NCBI GenBank assembly: GCA_963576785.1 | Contig: OY756139.1 | Span: 372,001 to 436,000, forward strand | Direction: 5' to 3' | DNA length: 64,000 nucleotides | From: Chlorophyllum brunneum | Lineage: Eukaryota; Basidiomycota; Agaricomycetes; Agaricales; Agaricaceae | Part shown: one piece after another, positions 49,698 through 59,081 of the stretch | How the letters are laid out: each line of letters begins with the position of its first letter | Numbering within the stretch: position 1 is the first letter of the stretch | Made by a program: the position numbers and the translations under genes | Notes under the pieces: model-generated | Seen by the model: the letters and a program-made list of their open reading frames with translations, nothing else | What the model was told of the DNA's origin: nothing | Database searches by the model: none

Positions 49698-49982
49698 CTA
49701 AGTCTTGTCTCTAGGGTGGTTCCTCAGCCAGCGTCGGACAACAGCTGACTGAGGACATGCAGTAGATTCGCCTTTCCCTTCAGTAGCATCGTATAACCTA
49801 TCACAACACTCGTAAAGCTGTCGAAGTAATAGATCACACTTTCCAGGGTCATATGTGTGTTTGTTCAAGCACGACTGTAGCTCGCATGCTACAATCACGT
49901 CAGTCGGAACCTTGTACGACCTGTGCGCTTTTACCCACCCTCTGCTTGACAACGAGGTTTCTTTCCCCCGACAGTCAGCCAT
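49698..49982 (-). CDS. CMC4-like CX9C mitochondrial protein, 94 aa
   Basis: Twin CX9C proteins are imported into the mitochondrial intermembrane space by the Mia40 disulfide relay. CMC4 is the p8-MTCP1 homologue. This ORF has ACELQSCLNKHTYDPGKC followed by DLLLRQLYECC, in which KC-x9-CC is an exact CX9C. The spacing of the other cysteines and of the Tyr matches CMC4. A later Cys (STACP) is also as in the family. The N-terminal ~30 residues, before the cysteines, do not look like the family, and the usual first Cys is not seen at its place. So the true first exon may lie elsewhere, or residues 1-30 may be partly intron. It converges with the tail-anchored gene, 177 bases between stops. Confidence 0.7.
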   Translation of the reverse strand: MADCRGKETSLSSRGWVKAHRSYKVPTDVIVACELQSCLNKHTYDPGKCDLLLRQLYECCDRLYDATEGKGESTACPQSAVVRRWLRNHPRDKT

Positions 49983-50688
49983 TTAAACTTAGCTAGTGAT
50001 CATGGAAGACGTACAGTCGACATTGGGTTATATGTGTTGGGTAACTGCGGATCTAGCTCGTGTCTGACAAGACGTGTGTCAAGTCTTAGACAACTATCGC
50101 CTTGGCTCTTGGTTCCGCTAGAAGACCTGAACGAGATGAGGAGGTGCGGTGCATTGCGACCGTGTGAGATCGTGTTATGTCATCCCAAGGCACCTAACTC
50201 CACCCAACCATTCAGTAACTAATCCACCTCCAACACACCCCTAACAGGCCCCTACATTCCAACGGCATCGGTTTCAAGCCAAGGTAGTCGTCGTCGACGT
50301 CGGTATAAATCTGCCCAGGGAGCAATACTCCACTGTGTTGCCAGCAATGATTCCTATCTCCCAACTACACAAAGTCTCAACCTCTACTTCCTCCTGCGTC
50401 TTTTGGACCATTTCAACTCTGTCATCGAAAGCAACAGCTGCGGACCCTGGATCTTATCACGGCTGACCTAGAGCTTCTCTGTCTACTCTCCGAGTGCGCC
50501 GAGCCAAACCGATGCAAGCTTATTCTGGATCGGTCACGTGCGAGTATATGGCCGTGTTTCAGCCACTCCTGACATGGATCTGGTAATTAGCTGTGCTGCC
50601 GCAAACTAAATACGCACCCTGGCGGAATGAAAAGGACATATTATGAGCCGGCCATGAGGCTCTGCTGTCCTTTTCTCCCTTTCTACCC
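49983..50688. other. intergenic, no gene seen
   Basis: Short open frames only. This holds the divergent upstream flanks of the CMC4-like gene and the single-pass membrane gene. Confidence 0.45.
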
Positions 50689-51783
50689 ATGACATCCTCT
50701 ACAGAGCTCAATCGACGAGCAGGGGCAGGTCGAGGAGGCGAAATCGCGCTTGTGGTCGTCATAGCCGTTGGTGCCACTCTCCTCCTTGGCATCCTCGTAG
50801 TCTCTTTCATCCTCATCCGAAGACGGAGGCGCAGGGCCCATGGGATACCTTATCACGTATCCGCGCCCCCCATACGATCTCACCAACAAAACATATCTGA
50901 TGGAAGCGTAAACCCACTGTTGATGCACGAGACGAAGGATGACTGGGACTTCAAAGAGAAATTCGTTGCACCGACTCGGAGGTCCACCGAGGAGAGTCAC
51001 GGTTATCGTGATATCCTCTCTAACAACCCAGCAGGGCTGTACCACATACCTTCGTCTCATACACCTCCCCCAACTGCCGTCTTTTCACCTGCTGCTTCAT
51101 CATTTTGTCTTCACGAATTGGATACAAAATCCATCGCTGATCACCCCTATCGAACTGCTGCGATCGACCGTCCTCCACTCCCTCCACTTCCCTCACTCGT
51201 CATACCTCAGAATCGACTCATGGACTGGTATTCCCATTCACAGGTTCCAACGACAGTTACCGAGGAACAATCACCTTCGCGACCACCTTCAAGCTGTCCT
51301 TCTTCCGTTTCACTTTACTCTCAAACAACTGCGGAATCTCCGTCGGGGTCTCCCCCTCGATATCTCCCTATACCTCTACCCCAGGAAACCGCAGGCGGAC
51401 ATGTAACGACAGATGATGGGCTCAAACGGAATGACACACATTTAGTCGGCAACCTGCTCAAAGCCCGAGCACAACGCAATCCAGATGGACTCGTACGAGC
51501 GAGTAGTCAGGTATCCCATATCGAACGTACGGGATCCATTAAATCCATCCTACCCATCAACGAAGATGACCGACCCTACGCAAAGCGGTATCGCTTAAAG
51601 AAGAAGAGGTCGCGTCCGACCGCTAACATGGGGGTTGTTGAGGAAGGATCAGAGCGCGCTAGCTTTCGAAGCCGTTCCGACTCCTCTGCCTTTGATCCGG
51701 GACTTCTGATCCAACCACCATTACCAGCGCTTACATCAACACATACTCCTTTGGGGAGCAAACCCCAGCATCAGAATCATTAG
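50689..51783 (+). CDS. single-pass membrane protein with long disordered tail, 364 aa
   Basis: One uninterrupted frame from the ATG at 50689. About 18 polar residues are followed by one strong membrane segment (IALVVVIAVGATLLLGILVV, residues about 19-43) and a stop-transfer RRRRRR. The other 320 residues are Ser/Pro/Thr-rich with proline runs (RPPLPPLPSL) and a second basic patch (KRYRLKKKRSR, about 303-313). The start Met and short N-terminus suggest the N-terminus outside and the tail in the cytosol, like signalling adaptors of fungal membranes. No signal peptide, no named domain, no intron seen. Pro-rich motifs could bind SH3 domains (inference). Confidence 0.75.
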   Translation: MTSSTELNRRAGAGRGGEIALVVVIAVGATLLLGILVVSFILIRRRRRRAHGIPYHVSAPPIRSHQQNISDGSVNPLLMHETKDDWDFKEKFVAPTRRSTEESHGYRDILSNNPAGLYHIPSSHTPPPTAVFSPAASSFCLHELDTKSIADHPYRTAAIDRPPLPPLPSLVIPQNRLMDWYSHSQVPTTVTEEQSPSRPPSSCPSSVSLYSQTTAESPSGSPPRYLPIPLPQETAGGHVTTDDGLKRNDTHLVGNLLKARAQRNPDGLVRASSQVSHIERTGSIKSILPINEDDRPYAKRYRLKKKRSRPTANMGVVEEGSERASFRSRSDSSAFDPGLLIQPPLPALTSTHTPLGSKPQHQNH

Positions 51784-52331
51784 CGTTTTCCGAGATACGG
51801 CGGCTTTACCATTGATGATTACGAATGGCTATACTCTGACTATGAATTGCTTAACCAACAATAGGACTACTTCGTTTCCTTCAGAGTCTCTACTTTGATC
51901 GGATCCTGTACCCTCATACGGACCACCTTTCTTTGTACTCCATTATTCATAGTATACCGGTCTTTATTGTACACCAATATGTTAAAAAATGTAATAGCAC
52001 ATAATTTGACACTTCTATTGTCACCGCTTTTGATCAGTGGCTTTGAGCAGCTTCGCCGCGGCGTAGACAGGCCGCAATTTGAGAGCACCGCAACGTGTGC
52101 AGGCACGAGGGGTAAGCTTCACTCCAGAAGTTCGCAAGAAGGCGGCTACTTTGCGGTAATTATCAACAAGATTAACAGTGTAGCCATCGCGTAGTCTTGA
52201 CCGGGACTTGTTAGCTCTAATTCAAGCTTCACTCATCTCCGCCCGTGAATATAGAAGCTTCTTCGCCCTCTTTGATGACCTTGGGTAGGGATAAAAGCCT
52301 CGCTGGGTGACCGTCTAAATTTCAACACAAG
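51784..52331. other. intergenic with likely promoter of the expansin-like gene
   Basis: No supported gene. GATAAAAG at 52291-52298, 34 bases before the next start codon, is a possible TATA element. Confidence 0.4.
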
Positions 52332-52967
52332 ATGCTATTCTCGTCTCTCCTTTCCTCGCTTTGGTTCGTTGGTGTATTGACCACTGTGCAAGGACAGGTT
52401 ATCCTGGACCCTCGTGCAAACTCGCCAAAGTATGTTGGCACGAGTGCGTATCATCCCTTGCGTTATTATGAGGGCATTCTGACCTGGTTAATGAAAGTGT
52501 TCATCTTCGACCCTGGACAGGGGGCGTGTGGGTTCACCAATACGTCTGCTCAGATAGTCGCCTCAGTCTCGCGGGAAATATTCACGTCGTACCCGTGAGT
52601 CACTGCTCACATCTTCAAGCATCATGACACCGTGCTGACAATACGTTTCGCAGAGGTGCTACTCAAAACCCTAACAAGTATATACAAAATACATTCACCG
52701 AACGCTAAGATACTAACGCAGCGTTCGCAGAAATCCCATCTGCAAACATAACGCCTTAATCACTTGTGAGTTTTTTGGATATACTCATATAGATTTGTTT
52801 TACTTAACACACTGTCAGATGGCGGAAAGTCATTGGCGGCTCCCATTGTAGATTTTTTCACCGACGCCAACGTTCCGCACAACGTCGGAGTTTCCTTACC
52901 TGGTTTTGAGGTTTTTGCTGACGAGGATGACGGTATCGTCGAAGGTGTTACCTGGAGCATTATTTGA
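52332..52967 (+). CDS. secreted expansin-like double-psi beta-barrel protein, 138 aa
   Basis: Exons 52332-52443, 52498-52594, 52654-52677, 52731-52765 and 52819-52967 agree in phase. Signal peptide MLFSSLLSSLWFVGVLTTVQ. The mature domain has FDPGQGACGFTNTS, CKHNALI, YGGKSLAAPIVDFF, VSLPGFEVFA and a closing EGVTWSII. This matches the RlpA-like double-psi barrel of expansin-like, cerato-platanin-neighbouring secreted fungal proteins (G-GACG-T, GKS..APVVD, ..VTW). The usual cysteine pair after VVD is missing (DFFTDAN). The first intron, 52444-52497, is 54 bases with no in-frame stop. I splice it because removal brings KYVGT next to MFIFDPG. Role: probably cell-wall interaction. No catalytic residues expected. 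Confidence 0.75.
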
Positions 52968-53263
52968 ATAATGGTACCAATAGCACTATCTCTAAGCTGT
53001 TCGCCATACATCTAGCAGATTCGTCAATTATTTTACCTCTGCTTGCACAAATCACCTTCTACTCGTGGAGTAACATTCCGAATTCACTTTCGCGGACAAC
53101 ACGATGATATACATATCAGTCAATAACTAAATAATTACAAGTGTCCCGTGTCAAGAATGAGCCAGAATATTGGTACATAAAAAAAAACCATTCCATTAGG
53201 GGAAGTTGAGTTCGGGAAAAGATGGTGAGGGCGTTAATTTCATTAAATAAGCCGAATCGTCGA

Positions 53264-53545
53264 TTAATGACAGCAGATGGTGCAAGCATCGAGATAGAAT
53301 GGAGTCTCTCCTGGAGGACAGATGTCGCGTTGGACCAATCGTACGTCGCCTTCGCTACGAGCAACGCCACTCCGGGTGCCTGCAATATCCCTCTCAGCCC
53401 CGGCGGCTGCCCCTGCGCATATATTCCAGCACAATTCCGTGTCCGGAACCGAGTTCACTATTGGTGACTGCATCGACAGCTGGGCCATCGCAACCAGTAA
53501 AGCGAACCACATGAAGAATGTCTTGGGGATAAGAGAATAAGTCAT
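53264..53545 (-). CDS. small secreted cysteine-rich protein, 93 aa
   Basis: From the ATG at 53545 the minus strand encodes MTYSLIPKTFFMWFALLVAM as a signal peptide. The mature part has five or six cysteines, with CWNICAG near the middle and DACTICCH at the very end. No intron is needed. A TATA element lies about 160 bases upstream. Small secreted cysteine-rich proteins of this kind are often species-limited and act outside the cell. No family recognised. An upstream extension to 53653 is open but would put a Phe-rich stretch before the signal peptide, so I chose the inner start. Confidence 0.6.
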   Translation of the reverse strand: MTYSLIPKTFFMWFALLVAMAQLSMQSPIVNSVPDTELCWNICAGAAAGAERDIAGTRSGVARSEGDVRLVQRDICPPGETPFYLDACTICCH

Positions 53546-54534
53546 GGCTTGGTCTGGAGTATTGGATGATGTTGGTTTGGCCCTGGGATTCGGGACAAAA
53601 AAAAAGAATGTGAGTGGAGTCCGTAGTAGAAGAGACTGTGACTGGAAGCTCACTGAGACTCAGACGATGTAAGTGCAGGTTGGAAATATACGGACCCAGC
53701 CACGCCCTTATATATAGCAAATGCCCTTTGTATCAACCCCCCGAAATAAGCGAAGGAAGGAAGGGCGGACCTGGTACCGCTGATCATCATTTTTTCTTGG
53801 AAATTTCCGCGTTGGGGAGTAGAATCTGATTGAATATAATTTCCATTGTGGCATCCCAGGGAAACCCATAAGAGTAGGTCTTTTCTCATGAAGCCAGGTA
53901 ATATCCAGTTGCTACCCGTCAGCAACGAAGGTCAACGTGGCAGCTGACGGCCCCTTGACCACTAGTGTGATGTAACATATCCCAGAAGAACTCCCTTGAA
54001 CCCTCGGTTGGTCTTCAGGGTACGCGACCTCGTGGCCAAATTTTGTTCATTTTATGGATATATGGTGTCCAGTTGTTCATGTCATGGGATATGTATCGGT
54101 ATGAGCGTTTCCGCGATCGCATGGCGTTCAACGCGGATTCAACTTCCTACACACTATGCCGATCATATAAATGTTGTGGTTCGGCGGATCACCAGACCTT
54201 GTAACACTTGCCGACTTGACATTCCTTGTTCTTTTCAAATCCGAAGGGGAGACCGATATTCGGAAGGGGAAAAATCGTCCCATACCACCTACCCTGCAAT
54301 GCGGGTTATTCGGAATTGCTCCCTGTGGCGCACGCAGTTTTTTCAGGGCAGGTCATAGATAATTACACTGTATTTGAACATTATAAAGCGTTTACGTACG
54401 TGGCACTATATCCTCCGACGGTTGGGTACCCCAACAGTGCCCCAAGTGCGCTTAAACACTCTCCAGTCTAATGTTCGACTTTAATTCTCTTCACCGACTC
54501 ATATTCCTCACTAGGTTCACGTTTAATCCCAACC
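53546..54534. other. intergenic with a TATA box for the secreted-protein gene
   Basis: TATATAA on the minus strand at 53714-53708 is followed by GGGCGTGG, a likely core promoter for the small secreted protein gene. No other supported gene to 54534. Confidence 0.5.
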
Positions 54535-56223
54535 CTACTCTGGGTCGAATGCGCAGACTCGGATGCCAACGTCATTGACCTCTCCCGTTGACCCACTACA
54601 AATATATTCCATCAGTCGGTTATGACCAAAGTGCTGCGGAACGAAGCTCTCACATGGTGAAAGTAGAATTCCATCATCTCCAGGTTCTGGTTTTATCTTT
54701 ACCCCCACGTCGGGGAAACCAGAGGCCATATCAACCAACCCATCAGGTAGAGAAGCTATTGCCTCCAACAAACCTTCTGAAGGAACATACGTGCCTGAAT
54801 CCGACTGGTGCAAAGACGCAAACGCCTGCGCCCACTCACCGGATGGCCGGTACATTTGATTATCCATTTCCACCTTTGGTTTAATCTCATCTTCCTCTTC
54901 ATCGTCGAAATGGGGTAGATCATCTCCAAGAGGTGTTTGTTGAAGACTATTGAACGCCCTTTGTAGTTCCCGAGATGGAGTGTATGACTGATCCTTTATG
55001 ACGGGAGGTAATTGCTCTTTCTTGACTTCAAGCACAGTCGTCACAGGAACATTCCGTCCTAAATCGGAGGCCGTAGCCGTAGTTGAACGACGAAGAAGGG
55101 CCATTGCTATCTCCTCTGAGCCAAGGTTCAGCCACTATGAATATGACCCGAAGGAGAAGAGATATACACACCTTCTTCGTAAGGATCCATTTTCTTGAGC
55201 TTTTCGGACGTGTTGGGTGCGGAGAGCAGTGGAGGTGGCGGCATTGATCGAGAAGCTGGAGAAGAACTTTCGGCGGTGTCTGCTGCAAGACGGTCCGGTG
55301 CTTGGTATGGCTGAAAACCCAACCATGTATGGAAAATAATCAGACAAAGGGATTGTATAGAAGGAACATGAAAACGGACAGTATCCAGGGGATCGGTATC
55401 CTCTCGACGACGGAGGCCAGAAATCTGCGTATCAGCTGTCTCGCTCCGTCCCCGAGTCGGACTTCCAGCACTCTGGTCATCCACATCCCCAAGTGGAATT
55501 TCAAGCGGGAGTGGCGGTGGCTGATCGAGTTCGGTAACCTTTCCAGGTGGTAATTTCTTAGCAAAGAGCAGTGGTGAGTTTCGTGCACGTAGGGGCTCTG
55601 GGTACGGTTCCCTGACATCAAAGTTGTCTCGGATTTTGGTATATTGAGCATATCCTGGTGTCCAACCTCCTGTTATGAGTGTTATATAATTACGGTGAGT
55701 GGACGAAGTATTAGCTATCTCGTTATCGAAAATTAATGTAATGGAACAACCTTGGCCGGCGGGTGTAGGGAAAAAGCGGGTTTCATATTCGTAGATATAG
55801 CTCGCACGGAGTCCAACTTGGTAGCAATATGGGGGAACAAGGAAACTCGACCAGTAATGCGCTCCTAGGTACGGTTCAACGTCGATATGATCGGGTATTT
55901 CAACAATGATGTTCTTATTCTGTTACCCTCGTTCACAAAGATGGATCTGGTCGCAATAATTCTGGAGACGTACAGTCCATTGATAGAAGATAGCACTGGG
56001 CCGGACACCGGGGTACTTGGGTTTTAACATGATTTCAAACCATGCAGTGACATTGTTAAAGAAATTGGGCTCTTGCATGGGTACCCCACCCCACGGATCA
56101 GTAACAATAAGATATTTATCTGTGGGTGTGGGATACCTCTTTGAAGTTATTGGTAATGGTTGAGTTCTCGATGGAAGGGAGACAGACCTTGGGTTGAGAC
56201 TTCTTGGACTTTGATTTACCCAT
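54535..56223 (-). CDS. hypothetical acidic, possibly nuclear protein, 493 aa
   Basis: Five exons, all phase 0: 56223-56188, 56138-55974, 55919-55380, 55310-55170, 55134-54535. It starts MGKSKSKKSQPK, a basic end. A folded-looking domain of about 160 residues follows (DPWGGVPMQEPNFFNNVTAW, EVIP-like IIVEIPDHIDVEPYLGAHYW, CYQVGLRASYIYEYETRFFP). The rest is Ser/Pro-rich and disordered. The C-terminal 200 residues are acidic (DDEEEDE) with several Lys-x-Glu sites of the sumoylation type (IKPKVEMD, KIKPEPGD, VKKEQ). No family recognised. The intron 55379-55311 is 69 bases and stop-free in frame, and its donor GTCCGT is weak, so a retained form is possible. The last joint (55169-55135) would be a 35-base intron, short, so the C-terminal 200 residues could instead be a separate gene starting at 55104. 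Confidence 0.6.
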
Positions 56224-56544
56224 GGGTTATTCGCAGTGGGGGCGGTGGCGCTGATAGTAATTGCAGAGGTGAAAGTCAAGCTTGCCAGTCTTCTATGGAA
56301 GTGGAAGGCAGGTGGCAAGCTGAGGTGGGCGGTAGAACCCTGAATGTCAATTATTCCCTCCCGTTATTTCCTGTGGGAACACCCGAATGGCTATAGTAGA
56401 GCGGATGCGGGCGGACGAAGGAGTTGCAGCCAAACGATTAGTTGGGATGTGATACTTACCAATTTCCCACGATCACAACTTTGTCTGTGTCTTTCCCTTT
56501 CACAAGTTTTGTGATGGCTCCCAATTGCACGCCATTCACTCATT
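56224..56544. other. shared divergent promoter region
   Basis: Only 321 bases separate the minus-strand start at 56223 from the REX4 start at 56545, so the two genes probably share a promoter region. Confidence 0.5.
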
Positions 56545-57924
56545 ATGTCCAATGCCAAAAAGGCAACGCCACCTTCATCAAACTGGCTTGCGCTTCAGAA
56601 GGTGAAGATCCTGTTTTGGCCTCACCTCATGATGTCCTGATGGCCCCTCCAGACGCTGAAAAAATCGGCGTCTTCAAATTCCCACCCAAGGAAACGTAGA
56701 AAACTAGAGCATCCATCATCAAGAACGGATCCAACAGCATCCTTACCTTCAACGTCCCCAGTACCTACTACACCGCATGGTGACGATGACACTGGCGAAA
56801 CCAATGGCCTTGATATCGACGCTACTCGTGTTTCCCTTCGGAAGATGGTTCACGGAACATTGACCTATACGCCGACTCAACAACTGTGAGTCGCTTCTCA
56901 CTTGAATTACAACGCGTTTTCAACCTAGGCTGGTGCAACGCAAGTCCAGGACGATACCTAGCTATTGATTGTGAAATGGTTGGCGTTGGAATAGAGGGTG
57001 AAGAATCATCCCTTGCCCGCGTGAGTCTGGTAAATTGGTATGGCGCGGTGCAGTTGGATGTGTTGGTGAGGCAACGTGAGAGGGTAGTAGATTATCGAAC
57101 GCAATGGAGCGGAATTCGCGAGAAGGATATGGTTAGAGGTGAGTATATGCGTCTAATTTTTATTGGAGGGGGAACTGAAATGGCGGATAGCGAAGCCGTT
57201 TGTGGAGGTTCAGAAACAAGTTGCGGATCTGGTGAAAGATAGGATTTTGATTGGTCACGCGGTTCATAATGATTTGAAGGTACGCATATACTCCATCTTA
57301 CTCGCTGATAGTTGCTTAGCCTTGGGGTTTATAGGCACTTTTACTATCACACCCACGTCAACTAACACGAGACACCCAAGTATATGCGCGTAAATTTGAC
57401 CTGACAAAGTCGAAATATATTGCCCTTCGCAACCTTGTCAAAGATCAGCTCGGCCTAACGATCCAAGAAGGCGAACACAGTAGTGTAAGTCCTTAAATAT
57501 TATTTGACGGAGCCTATCCTTTCCTGATGACTTTCTTTCTTAGGTCACGGACGCGCGAGCAACGATGGCAATATACCGCCTACACAAAAAAGAATGGGAG
57601 AAGGGCGTGAAACCTGTCGAGCCTCTCAAAGCCAAGAAACGGAAATGCGACTCCTTGAAAGGCAAGGAGCGGGCGCAAGGCGGTGAAGATGAGCCGGAGT
57701 CGATGATCGAACAACGGAAGGGGATCAGTTCCGGGATATCGACGATCATAAAGCGCAGGGGCTCGGACGACACAACAATCAGCAAGACGACAATGCGAGG
57801 CAGAAAGAGCAAATCAACATCATCAACAAAGTCGGAAGACAAGAAAGCATGGTGGTCAGAGTTGCCAAAATCTGGGTCGAAAGGTTCTATACGGTTAGAA
57901 ACATCTTCACACTCAACAGAATAA
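56545..57924 (+). CDS. REX4: RNA exonuclease 4 (REX4), 367 aa
   Basis: A nucleolar DEDDh 3'-5' exonuclease involved in pre-rRNA processing. Exons in phase: 56545-56601, 56653-56885, 56945-57138, 57191-57279, 57335-57484, 57544-57924. The N-terminus (MSNAKKATPPSSNWLALQK) is followed by a nuclear signal (HPRKRRKLE). Exo I: AIDCEMVG with Asp105 and Glu107. Exo II: ILIGHAVHNDLK with Asp189. Exo III: EGEHSSVTDARATMAIYRLH with His and Asp. The family-typical LLSHPRQLTRDT is present. The C-terminal tail, beyond about residue 255, is Lys/Glu/Ser-rich and probably disordered. It looks intact. I chose the ATG at 56545 because the earlier ATG at 56515 leads into a stop. Confidence 0.93.
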
Positions 57925-58108
57925 TTTATTCCGTGTCACAGGACCAAATTAGACTCGAATTGTACATGCATAGCAGATAAATTAACCAGCGGTCTATTAT
58001 TATAACCACCAACGTCTGTGCAATGTCTGTGCGTGAATAGCAACAACGCAATAACGACAACAATAAGAGCAAATAAGGCAAATAACAGAAGGAATAATGA
58101 CAATCGGC

Positions 58109-58884
58109 TCAATCAACGACGTATATCCCAAGAATGATGCTCACGGTGGTCACCAGGAGAGCTACGCCTACTCCATTGTCCACCACACCAAAGGTAAGGC
58201 TCGGGGAACGAGCAGCACTGGAGCTAGTGGCCGCTCCACCAGCAGATGTTGTACTGGATATTGCAGGAAGGGTATTACCCGTCGTCGAAGCCGATGTCGA
58301 AGCAGGGACAGAAGGGAATATAACAAAAGTCGTTGTATTCGACAGTCGACAAAACTCTTCCACCAGATTCTCAGCAGAAGGACGTTCGGAAGAACAACCA
58401 CCCATGATACAATTGACGTATGCCAATGGGAATTGGTTACTTGGATCATAGATCGCATGAGTGGGATTTTCTATATGGGAAGGGGTTTGTTTACCTTGGA
58501 CAGAAACAATTTATATCGACTAAGCTTGTACATCCAACTGACGAAATGGACGACGCAAGACAACCAGTCACTATCCATTATCACAAACACACTGTTAGCT
58601 AACAAAAACCAAGGCGAAGATACTGAAAAAAACGAACCACACGGCGAGTACCCACTAAGACTAGGAAACTGAGCAGAACTCGTCAAACTCGCACTACCCG
58701 AAACCGACAAACTCCCGCTAGAACTCGGAACGGGAGTCGTAACAGTATTAAGAATGCCGGAACTTGAAGTTGCTGAAGGGTTGGGAGTGGAAGATACATC
58801 AGGGAACGTTGATGGTGGAATTGCCGATTGGGCCCATGATAATGAACCGAGAGTGAGAATGACAGGGAGGACGGAGAAATACAT
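58109..58884 (-). CDS. CFEM-domain cell-surface protein, 217 aa
   Basis: CFEM proteins are secreted or GPI-anchored fungal surface proteins with eight spaced cysteines. Some bind heme. Exons 58884-58638, 58570-58495 and 58439-58109 agree in phase. Signal peptide MYFSVLPVILTLGSLSWAQS, then a Ser/Thr/Pro linker. The eight cysteines are in SPCVTGCLASS, SVGCTS, DINCFCPSNQ, AYVNCIMGGC and EEFCRL. The Asp before NCFC fits the usual heme-ligand place. A second Ser/Thr/Ala-rich stretch follows, then a hydrophobic C-terminus (VGVALLVTTVSIILGIYVV), which suits GPI anchoring or one membrane pass. The first intron splits the codon after the first cysteine. Intact. Confidence 0.9.
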
Positions 58885-59081
58885 TGGCGGTGGTAGTTGT
58901 GCTGCTGCGCAGGGCACCAAAGGCAACGCCTCTGATGAAGCACGCGGGTAAATACGAGCAAACACCCCCGGGAGGATGGGCGCCGGGGAGCACCCCCGCT
59001 TGCTTGTCAAATTTTAGTACACATCTCGTCATAAAGGGGAACTGTCCAAAAGGGTATGAAGGATAAATATCTAGATCCAAA

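Noticed and set aside
58134..58672. Plus-strand frames opposite the CFEM gene
   Set aside because: They are antisense shadows of a minus-strand gene whose eight-cysteine pattern and splice phases are convincing.
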